Positions 5,843 through 12,547 of a stretch of DNA of 13,403 bases are shown piece by piece (the first letter of the stretch is position 1; each line of letters opens with the position of its first letter). Origin of the DNA: Cytophagaceae bacterium (GTDB taxonomy: Bacteria > Bacteroidota > Bacteroidia > Cytophagales > Flexibacteraceae). The stretch is from the NCBI GenBank assembly GCA_947464365.1, contig CANHWS010000068.1:1-13403 (forward strand), read 5' to 3'. The position numbers and the translations under genes are program-made. The notes below the pieces were generated by a model. It searched no databases, was not told where the DNA came from, and saw only the letters and a list, made by a program, of their open reading frames with translations.

Positions 5843-7978
5843 ATGGCCAAGCAAGATCTGTTGCTCCTGCGCAACATAGGCATCATGGCGCACATTGACG
5901 CTGGTAAAACAACGACAAGCGAGCGCATCCTTTATTACACTGGCAAAACCCACAAAATTGGTGAGGTTCATGACGGTGCTGCAACCATGGACTGGATGGA
6001 GCAAGAGCAAGAGCGTGGTATCACCATCACCTCGGCTGCTACAACCACCCACTGGAACTACCCTACCGAACAAGGCGAGGTAACCCCAGAGACTCAGTCA
6101 TACAAAATCAACTTGATCGATACCCCAGGTCACGTTGACTTCACAGTCGAGGTAGAGCGCTCATTGCGCGTCCTTGATGGTGCAGTTGCGTTGTTCTGCG
6201 CAGTATCTGGTGTTGAGCCGCAGTCTGAAACCGTTTGGCGTCAGGCTAACAAGTATCACGTCCCACGCATTGGTTTCGTCAACAAGATGGACCGTGCTGG
6301 TGCTGACTTCTTCAACGTCATCAAAGAAATCAAGGAGAAACTCAATGCCGTACCGGTTCCGCTTCAGGTACCAATCGGTGCCGAGGATACCTTCAAAGGT
6401 GTTGTTGATCTCCTGACCATGAAAGCCATCGTCTGGAACACACACGACGAAGGCAAGACTTGGCAAGAAATCGCAATCCCTGAAGACCTAGTAGATACCG
6501 TCAAAGAATGGCGTGCTTACCTGGTCGAGAGCATCGCCGAGCATGACGAGAAGCTACTGGAGAAATTCTTCGAAGACTCTGATAGCATCACCCGCGAAGA
6601 GCTGATGGCCGCTATCCGTAAGGCTACCATCGCCATGACCATCACCCCGATCTTGTGTGGCTCTGCCTTCAAGAACAAAGGTGTACAGACCATGCTCGAT
6701 GCCGTCATGGCCTACTTGCCAAGCCCACTTGAGCTCCCTGCCATGGTTGGCACCAACCCTGACACAGGCCTCGAAGAAGACCGCCAACCAGATCCTAAAG
6801 GTCCGTTTGCTGCTTTGGCTTTCAAAATTGCTACTGATCCATTTGTTGGTCGTTTGTGTTTCTTCCGCGTTTACTCTGGCAAGCTAGAGAGCGGCAGCTA
6901 CGTGTTCAACATGCGTACCGAGAAGAAAGAGCGTATCAGCCGCCTGATGCAAATGCACGCCAACAAGCAAAATCCGCTTGACTTGGTAGAGGCAGGAGAC
7001 ATCTGTGCTGGTGTTGGTTTCAAGGACATCAAGACTGGTGACACCCTCGTCGAAGAAGGCAAACCAATCATCTTGGAGTCCATGTCGTTCCCAGAGCCAG
7101 TTATTGGCTACGCGATCGAGCCTAAGAAAACTGCCGATCTTGACAAACTGAGCAACGCCATCACCAAGTTGGTGGAAGAAGATCCTACCCTCCGTGTTGA
7201 GACTGATCAGGAAACTGGCCAGACCATCATCCGTGGTATGGGCGAGCTTCACCTCGAGATCATCATCGACCGTATGCGTCGTGAGTTCAAGGTAGAGATC
7301 AACCAAGGTGCACCTCAGGTTGCCTACAAAGAAGCCCTTACCAAATCAGTTGAGCACCGCGAGGTGTACAAAAAACAAACTGGTGGTCGTGGTAAGTTTG
7401 CTGACATCGTTTTTGAGCTTAGCCCACGCGAAGACGGCAAAGAAGGCCTTGAGTTCGTTAACGGTATCGTCGGTGGTGTTATCCCGAAAGAGTTTATCCC
7501 TGCAATCCAGAAAGGATTCACGGAGTGTCTCAAGAACGGACCACTCGCTGGCTACCCAGTGACAGGTTTCAAAGTGCGTATTTTCCACGGTTCGTACCAT
7601 GACGTCGATTCTGATGCGCTATCGTTCGAGCTTGCAGCCCGCATTGGCTTCAAAGAAGCAGCCAAACAAGCAGGTGCCCGTTTGCTCGAGCCAATCATGA
7701 GCGTTGAGGTCATCACCCCAGACGAATATACCGGCCCAGTCACTGGCGACCTTAACCGTCGTCGTGGTCTGATGAAAGGTATGGACAGCAAAGGTGGTGC
7801 CCAGATCGTGAAGGCAGATGTGCCACTAAGCGAGCTATTTGGTTATGTGACGGATCTCCGTACCATCACCTCTGGCCGTGCTAGTGCCAGCATCACCTTG
7901 TCTCATTACGAATTCTTGCCAAACAACCTTGCCGAGACCGTAGTCTCTAAAGCAAAAGGTTCTAGCGTTAACCACTAA
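5843..7978 (+). CDS. fusA: Elongation factor G
   Basis: EF-G is the GTPase that drives ribosomal translocation and, with RRF, ribosome recycling. The protein is 711 residues. The G domain shows G1 AHIDAGKT (16-23), G2 RGITI (58-62), G3 DTPGH (93-97) with the catalytic His97, G4 NKMD (147-150) and G5 GSAF (273-276). Domain IV carries the tip loop HGSYHDVDSD, corresponding to the loop that enters the decoding centre. Domain V ends normally before a short polar tail. A short insertion (about 73-87) lies between G2 and G3. This is the canonical translocase rather than a FusA2 or RF3 paralogue, given its place between rpsG and rpsJ. Codon use is strongly biased (CGT for Arg), fitting high expression. 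tuf does not follow. Confidence 0.99.
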   Translation: MAKQDLLLLRNIGIMAHIDAGKTTTSERILYYTGKTHKIGEVHDGAATMDWMEQEQERGITITSAATTTHWNYPTEQGEVTPETQSYKINLIDTPGHVDFTVEVERSLRVLDGAVALFCAVSGVEPQSETVWRQANKYHVPRIGFVNKMDRAGADFFNVIKEIKEKLNAVPVPLQVPIGAEDTFKGVVDLLTMKAIVWNTHDEGKTWQEIAIPEDLVDTVKEWRAYLVESIAEHDEKLLEKFFEDSDSITREELMAAIRKATIAMTITPILCGSAFKNKGVQTMLDAVMAYLPSPLELPAMVGTNPDTGLEEDRQPDPKGPFAALAFKIATDPFVGRLCFFRVYSGKLESGSYVFNMRTEKKERISRLMQMHANKQNPLDLVEAGDICAGVGFKDIKTGDTLVEEGKPIILESMSFPEPVIGYAIEPKKTADLDKLSNAITKLVEEDPTLRVETDQETGQTIIRGMGELHLEIIIDRMRREFKVEINQGAPQVAYKEALTKSVEHREVYKKQTGGRGKFADIVFELSPREDGKEGLEFVNGIVGGVIPKEFIPAIQKGFTECLKNGPLAGYPVTGFKVRIFHGSYHDVDSDALSFELAARIGFKEAAKQAGARLLEPIMSVEVITPDEYTGPVTGDLNRRRGLMKGMDSKGGAQIVKADVPLSELFGYVTDLRTITSGRASASITLSHYEFLPNNLAETVVSKAKGSSVNH

Positions 7979-7983
7979 TCAGT

Positions 7984-8289
7984 ATGAACCAGAAAATCCG
8001 TATCAAGCTCAAGAGCTTTGACCATAACCTGGTAGATAAATCAGCCGAGAAAATCGTCAAGGCTGTAAAAGCAACTGGTGCCGTCGTGAACGGTCCTATC
8101 CCGTTGCCTACCGAAAAACAAATCTACACCGTCCTCCGTTCGCCACACGTGAACAAGAAGGCCCGTGAGCAGTTCCAACTTTGCACCTACAAGCGCTTGG
8201 TGGACATCTACAGCAGCAACACCAAAACTGTTGATGCACTCATGAAGCTTGACCTGCCTAGCGGCGTTGACGTCGAGATCAAAGTATGA
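7984..8289 (+). CDS. rpsJ: 30S ribosomal protein S10 (NusE)
   Basis: S10 belongs to the head of the 30S subunit and, as NusE, partners NusB and NusG in antitermination and transcription-translation coupling. The protein is 101 residues and complete, from KIRIKLKSFDH near the start to GVDVEIKV at the end; the conserved GPIPLPT and SPHVNKKAREQF segments are intact. It starts five bases after the fusA stop. In most Bacteroidota rpsJ opens directly into rplC-rplD-rplW-rplB. Here an intrinsic terminator follows 32 bp after the stop, so rpsJ is the last gene of the operon. Confidence 0.99.
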   Translation: MNQKIRIKLKSFDHNLVDKSAEKIVKAVKATGAVVNGPIPLPTEKQIYTVLRSPHVNKKAREQFQLCTYKRLVDIYSSNTKTVDALMKLDLPSGVDVEIKV

Positions 8290-8321
8290 TGATTGGGGGC
8301 CAGCCTAGGCTGCGCTCCTGA

Positions 8322-8380
8322 TGACCAAAACCCTCAAAACCCTGGTTGCCAACCGTAGCCAGGGTTTTGAATTTTGGTCA
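8322..8380 (+). terminator. Strong intrinsic terminator after rpsJ
   Basis: Nested stems are TGACCAAAA (8322-8330) with TTTTGGTCA (8372-8380) and TCAAAACCCTGG (8334-8345) with CCAGGGTTTTGA (8359-8370). That gives 21 perfect pairs broken only by CCC against a single A, with a 13-base apical loop. The inner GC-rich stem followed by TTTTGAATTTT can terminate the plus-strand transcript, and the near symmetry could also stop minus-strand transcription. It closes the rpsL-rpsG-fusA-rpsJ operon. Confidence 0.88.
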
Positions 8381-8396
8381 AAATTACCCACTTTTG
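8366..8396 (+). promoter_or_regulatory. Bacteroidota-type promoter for tRNA-Arg
   Basis: TTTG (8366-8369), a 19-base spacer, then CACTTTTG (8389-8396), one change from TAnnTTTG. The start would fall near 8402-8404, about 13 bp before the tRNA. The -33 box lies inside the right arm of the rpsJ terminator, so the two signals overlap. Confidence 0.65.
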
Positions 8397-8415
8397 CGCC
8401 CCAGCATTCACATTT

Positions 8416-8489
<74 letters not shown>

Positions 8490-8503
8490 CTTCTCCCCCA
8501 CAA

Positions 8504-8551
8504 CAAAAGCCCTGCAAGTCAGCTCACTTACAGGGCTTTTGCTATTTTTTT
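8504..8551 (+). terminator. Intrinsic terminator after tRNA-Arg
   Basis: CAAAAGCCCTG (8504-8514) pairs with CAGGGCTTTTG (8531-8541), extended by AAGT/ACTT (8516-8519 with 8526-8529) across one mismatch, with a six-base loop. CTA and then seven T residues follow (8545-8551). It ends only 29 bp before the start of the histidine kinase gene. Confidence 0.92.
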
Positions 8552-8580
8552 ATCCTTTACCCCACTTACCACTAGCGCCC

Positions 8581-10596
8581 ATGATTGGTCAACTCAGCAT
8601 GGGTACCAAGCCCAAACCAAGCGTACTGCGGCCACTCCTTTGGCTATTGGGGCAATGGGTATGGTGGCTTGTACTTTTTCCAATTTCGTCAGGAGCAGCC
8701 AACTTTACCGCTCCTACAGGGCCGCCAAGCACTAGTCAAGTGCGTTTCTATATCCTAAAGTCTGAAGGCTATATTTCTGGCCCTGTATATGACTCGGCCC
8801 TTTACGTTCTCCAACTTGCAGAAACATCCGCACTATCGCTTAAAGACGATACCCTTCTGGCCGAAATTTGGGTTAACGTATCAGACATACAGCACACCTT
8901 AGGGGACTATGCAGCAGCCCTATCAACAATTCGCAAGGCCGAACCTATCATCCTAGCTGGGAAAAATGCCGTTTTACGGACCAAATTACAGCTGACCCTT
9001 GCCTTGCTATACGAGTATTATGGGCGTTATGACAAGGCCATGAGCTCGGCAGTTGCCTCGGTATCTGCAGCCGAAACTGCCAAGGATGGCGACCTACTGG
9101 CTGCCGCCTATATCCGGGTTGCGAGTATTTATGGCACCAAACGCCAGTCCCCTAGCCAGATTGCCTATCTCAACTTGGCCAAACGAAGCTATGGCCAAAA
9201 CCAAAATAACGGTGGTCTTGGCAGGGTCAACACGGCCCTAGGTGCCGTTTATTTTCAGCAAGGCAAGTATGACAGTGCCAACCACTTCCTGCACCTAGCC
9301 TATCGGGACTACTCCTTAGCAGGGCATGATATATCGATGGCTGAGCCCTTGGACTTGATCGCTAAAGTTTATCTTGCTCAGCAGAAGTATCCGGATGCGA
9401 TCCAGACTGCTGGTACCCTTATTGTTTGGGGTCATAAGTATCACAACCCGCTCACGATAGCCCAAGGTTATAACCATTTATCGGATGCACATAAGGCCAA
9501 TGGTCACCTCAGCCAAGCCTTGATTGATAATGATAGTGCGCTGATCCACAGCAAAAGGTCTGGCAACAAACGAGCTCTAGCTGAAACAATTAAAACCCGT
9601 ATCAACCTTTGTGGCTTGGTTGCAGACTACCGCCAAGCCTATCAACTGAACCAGAGTTATGAGCAGCTTAACGAAAGCATGTTCAACGAAACATCCCGCC
9701 GTCAGATCGAAGAACTCCAGACCGAGTATGACACCCAAAAGAAGATCAATGAGAATATCTTGCTGAAGCAGGATCTGGACCTAAAACAGGCCGAAACCTG
9801 GGTGCTGGTAGGGCTAGGAGGCGTGCTGGCTTTGGTAGTCGCTTTGCTTTGGTCCTACCTTTATTTGCGGAACAAGGCCTTGAAAAAGGAGCAAGCCATC
9901 AATCAGTTCAAAGACAAGATGTTTTCGCTTTTAGGGCACGAGCTAAGGGGACCAATGGCCTCTTTTGGGCACATCGGAGGGATGATAAACCATTACGTCA
10001 AACAGAATAATCAGGAAGAGCTCCTTAGTCTAGCGCAGGAAGTTTCGCAGGCCACAACCCATGTCAATTCCATGCTAGATAACTTACTGAACTGGGCTAC
10101 CAATCAGCTTGGCTCCGGAGGCAACTTTGCGGTCCGTCCACAGCTGATCAGTAGCCAAAGCTTGGCAGATTTGCTGGCCGGCCTAGGTCCCTTGGCCAAA
10201 CAAAAGGGCATAATGATAACCTGCGAGATCCAGCCGAACATTCAACTCAAGTCTGATATCAACCTATTGACGATCATTATCCGTAACCTGATGAGCAACG
10301 CCATAAAGTTCAGCCCAGCTGGCGGGTCAATCACATTCGTGGCCCAAAAGGCAGATGAGGTTGTGAAGTTTAGTGTATCTGATAGTGGCCATGGCATGAC
10401 AACTGACGAGCTTGCAGCCTTGCTGAAAGGCAATCGGTTCGAGAGCAGGGCTGGCACCCATGGTGAACCCGGTATCGGACTTGGCATGCAGGTCGTGGTT
10501 AGTTTTGTAGGCCGACTTGGCGGTAAAATTTCGGGTAGCTCAGTCGTCGGCAAAGGAACCAAGATGCAGATCGAGATTCCGACAACTTTGAACTAA
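8581..10596 (+). CDS. TPR-containing transmembrane sensor histidine kinase
   Basis: Predicted sensor kinase of 671 residues from the ATG at 8581. A second ATG at 8599 (665 residues) gives an equally good signal segment. The frame is open up to a TTG at 8539, but that codon lies inside the tRNA-Arg terminator and is unlikely. A hydrophobic export segment (about 17-40) is followed by a helical sensor of degenerate TPR repeats (about 65-360; e.g. LGDYAAAL, YGRYDKAM, QGKYDSAN, QQKYPDAI), a coiled coil (365-404) and one membrane helix (406-428). The HisKA H-box is LGHELRGP with phospho-acceptor His453. The HATPase has its N-box at 569-573, DSGHG (601-605) and GIGLG (631-635). All catalytic motifs look intact. 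TPR kinases of this layout are common in Bacteroidota; the signal is unknown. The response regulator follows after 58 bp. No clear promoter lies in the short gap after the terminator. Confidence 0.93.
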   Translation: MIGQLSMGTKPKPSVLRPLLWLLGQWVWWLVLFPISSGAANFTAPTGPPSTSQVRFYILKSEGYISGPVYDSALYVLQLAETSALSLKDDTLLAEIWVNVSDIQHTLGDYAAALSTIRKAEPIILAGKNAVLRTKLQLTLALLYEYYGRYDKAMSSAVASVSAAETAKDGDLLAAAYIRVASIYGTKRQSPSQIAYLNLAKRSYGQNQNNGGLGRVNTALGAVYFQQGKYDSANHFLHLAYRDYSLAGHDISMAEPLDLIAKVYLAQQKYPDAIQTAGTLIVWGHKYHNPLTIAQGYNHLSDAHKANGHLSQALIDNDSALIHSKRSGNKRALAETIKTRINLCGLVADYRQAYQLNQSYEQLNESMFNETSRRQIEELQTEYDTQKKINENILLKQDLDLKQAETWVLVGLGGVLALVVALLWSYLYLRNKALKKEQAINQFKDKMFSLLGHELRGPMASFGHIGGMINHYVKQNNQEELLSLAQEVSQATTHVNSMLDNLLNWATNQLGSGGNFAVRPQLISSQSLADLLAGLGPLAKQKGIMITCEIQPNIQLKSDINLLTIIIRNLMSNAIKFSPAGGSITFVAQKADEVVKFSVSDSGHGMTTDELAALLKGNRFESRAGTHGEPGIGLGMQVVVSFVGRLGGKISGSSVVGKGTKMQIEIPTTLN

Positions 10597-10654
10597 CCGG
10601 TCCTGACAAATTCCTAGTTTTGATTTAACTTCCGTACGATTGCCCTGCACCTGA

Positions 10655-11392
10655 ATGACCACGAACAAACTCAAGATATTAGCAGCAGAAGACAACAGAC
10701 TAGAGGCACGCCAGCTATCCATCCTGATGGAGGGGCTCGGTCATGAGCTTGTGGCCATCACGACGAATGCCGATGATACAAAGGAACAATTTCAACGGCA
10801 TAAAGCCGACGTACTCCTGATTGACATCCGGCTGGGCGGTACTGTTGATGGGATCGAGCTGGTGAGCCAACTTATGGCAATAAGGCCGACCCCCGTGATC
10901 TTCTTGACGGCCATGGGCGACAAAGCCACATTCGAAAGGGCTAAGCAGGTAGGCGCTTATGCCTTTTTGACCAAACCTTATGATGCATTGATGCTGGAGC
11001 GTAGTCTAGAACTAGCTGTCGAAAATTTTGAGCGACTTAATCCTGATCAAGCTGGGGCAGCATCCTTTACAAAACCAAGCATTAGCCTGCGCGAAAACAA
11101 TGTTATCGAGAAAGTGCTGATAGAGGATATCATCAAGATTGAGGCTGAGGGGGCCTATTGCAACATTTATACCCAGCAGCGCAAATATGCCCACCGTAGC
11201 AGTCTGGCAGCAATGGAAGCCAGCTTGCCAGCCGGGGATTTTTTGCGCATCCATAAGAGCTGGTTGGTCCGCACCTCAGCAATCCTGAGTTTCCGATCCT
11301 CGAACAATGAGGTGCAGGTGCAGGACCTTTGGTTGCCCGTCGGCAGGACCTATCGAGAGGATGTAGTTAACCTTTTTGGGACCAGAGGATGA
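10655..11392 (+). CDS. LytTR-family response regulator
   Basis: DNA-binding response regulator of 245 residues, almost certainly the partner of the kinase just upstream. The receiver domain (about 6-125) has the acidic pair Glu12-Asp13, phospho-acceptor Asp57 in the LLIDIRLGG motif, Thr85 and Lys107 (LTKPY), so it should be phosphorylatable. A linker leads to a LytTR DNA-binding domain (about 148-243), recognised by the segments IIKIEAEGAYCNIY, FLRIHKSWLV and LPVGRTYRE. LytTR regulators bind direct repeats in target promoters, often for envelope, extracellular or competence-type genes; the targets here are unknown. The 58-bp gap from the kinase holds no convincing promoter. The TGA stop overlaps the ATG of the next gene by four bases, so the lipoprotein gene is probably translationally coupled. 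Confidence 0.96.
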   Translation: MTTNKLKILAAEDNRLEARQLSILMEGLGHELVAITTNADDTKEQFQRHKADVLLIDIRLGGTVDGIELVSQLMAIRPTPVIFLTAMGDKATFERAKQVGAYAFLTKPYDALMLERSLELAVENFERLNPDQAGAASFTKPSISLRENNVIEKVLIEDIIKIEAEGAYCNIYTQQRKYAHRSSLAAMEASLPAGDFLRIHKSWLVRTSAILSFRSSNNEVQVQDLWLPVGRTYREDVVNLFGTRG

Positions 11393-12123
11393 CTAATCGT
11401 ATGTTGGCTATTATCCAGCTTATGATAGCCATTTCAATCTGGAGTCTGTTAAGTGGCTGCGAGTCGATCCTAAAACCAAAGCATGGGGTATTTATCCCGG
11501 ACGCCAACCTACGTCGATGCCTAATAGGTCAGCACCCGAAGCTGATGGCCAGAAACTACCTTGACACCTCTATAGCTGCCACTGAGTTGGTAGATTTATT
11601 GGACCTATCGGGGCAACAAATCAAGTCGTTAGAAGGCGTTCAGTATCTCAAACGCCTGAAGGCCCTGATTCTGAACAACAACCCTAAAATACGAATAGGA
11701 CAACTGCCCGATTCGCTGACAACGCTGTACCTCAACGACTGTGGGCTTGAGGCTCTGCCCAACCCACTGCCACCAAGGCTAACTCGGCTATACTGTGACA
11801 ATAACCATCTTCGCCAAATCCCGGCCCTACCCATAACCTTGGTAACACTCTTGGTAGGAAACAATGAGCTAAAGGATTTGCCCGCCTTGCCAAATCAGCT
11901 GGAGGATCTAAGCTGCTACTTCAACCAAATCGAAAAGCTGCCTACTTTGCCAACAACCCTACTGAAATTGCATTGCAACTTCAACCAGATTGGATCTGTC
12001 CCCACCCTACCAAATTATCTTGTCCATCTGTACTGGGCCAACAATCCTGCGGAGTGCCTCAGCAACCTGCCTGATAGCATCAAATATTACGACAAGTTAC
12101 CAATAGTCTGCCCCATGAAGTAA
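11389..12123 (+). CDS. Leucine-rich repeat lipoprotein
   Basis: Predicted lipoprotein of 244 residues. A signal sequence ends in the lipobox LLSGC, with the lipidated residue Cys24. No typical Bacteroidota surface-export signal (acidic stretch after the Cys) follows, so a periplasm-facing location is more likely; this is inference. An N-terminal cap (VFIPDANLRRCL, 34-45) is followed by leucine-rich repeats. From about residue 105 these settle into units of 20-21 residues of the form P-x-L-P-x-x-L-x-x-L-x-C-x-x-N-x-L-x-x-L, about six copies, resembling the short bacterial LPX class of LRR. Cys recurs at the same site in three repeats (LYCDNN, LSCYFN, LHCNFN). No enzymatic domain is seen, so a protein-binding role is likely. 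Its ATG overlaps the response regulator stop (ATGA), which ties it to the two-component system. The gene converges on the VOC gene with 23 bp between stops. Confidence 0.88.
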   Translation: MTNRMLAIIQLMIAISIWSLLSGCESILKPKHGVFIPDANLRRCLIGQHPKLMARNYLDTSIAATELVDLLDLSGQQIKSLEGVQYLKRLKALILNNNPKIRIGQLPDSLTTLYLNDCGLEALPNPLPPRLTRLYCDNNHLRQIPALPITLVTLLVGNNELKDLPALPNQLEDLSCYFNQIEKLPTLPTTLLKLHCNFNQIGSVPTLPNYLVHLYWANNPAECLSNLPDSIKYYDKLPIVCPMK

Positions 12124-12146
12124 TCGTCATTATTCCACCCAATCAG

Positions 12147-12500
12147 CTATAGGGTTGCCTCTTCGATCAGACCAATGTAGTTGCCCCAAGGGTCGATGAC
12201 TTGGGCTACAAGGGTGCCCTCACCAACTTGGGTGGCTGGTTGCTCCAGCAAAGCCCCGCACTGCAAAGACCAATCAAGGGTAGAAGCGATACTGGCCACC
12301 TTCCAATAGGCAACTTGGTTGTTTCCAACCTTAACATGGGCTACATCTGGGTCTAAGCCTAGCTCAAAGCCATTGATGTCAAAGCCGATATAATAGGGTG
12401 CCTCAAAGTAGGGTTCCTGCCCAGTCAGTTTGACATAAAATGCCCGTGCTGCAACAAGGTCAGGCGCATGATAGACGAGGGTTCGGAGGCTTAGAAACAT
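12147..12500 (-). CDS. VOC-family (glyoxalase/bleomycin-resistance fold) protein
   Basis: Small protein of 117 residues with the vicinal oxygen chelate pattern of two beta-alpha-beta-beta-beta halves. It opens with FLSLRTLVYHAPDLVAARAFY, where His11 is a candidate metal ligand, has GFELGLD mid-way and ends in DPWGNYIGLIEE. Where glyoxalases often have a second His, the visible segment reads VAYWKV, so metal binding and catalysis are uncertain. The substrate cannot be named. The start is the ATG at 12500; the frame stays open to 12674, but the added 58 residues resemble no VOC N-terminus and would overlap the radical SAM gene. It lies 47 bp downstream of the radical SAM gene on the same strand, so the two may be cotranscribed. 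Confidence 0.8.
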   Translation of the reverse strand: MFLSLRTLVYHAPDLVAARAFYVKLTGQEPYFEAPYYIGFDINGFELGLDPDVAHVKVGNNQVAYWKVASIASTLDWSLQCGALLEQPATQVGEGTLVAQVIDPWGNYIGLIEEATL

Positions 12501-12547
12501 GGTTGGTAAGTCAGGGGAATAGTTGTGTGGTGGTATAAAGCGGTGGC

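Noticed and set aside
6884..7306. Minus-strand frame of 140 codons opposite fusA
   Set aside because: It is an antisense shadow produced by strong codon bias in fusA.
8539..8580. N-terminal extension of the histidine kinase from a TTG codon
   Set aside because: The TTG lies inside the 3' arm of the tRNA-Arg terminator and the added 14 residues do not improve the signal segment; the ATG at 8581 or 8599 is better.
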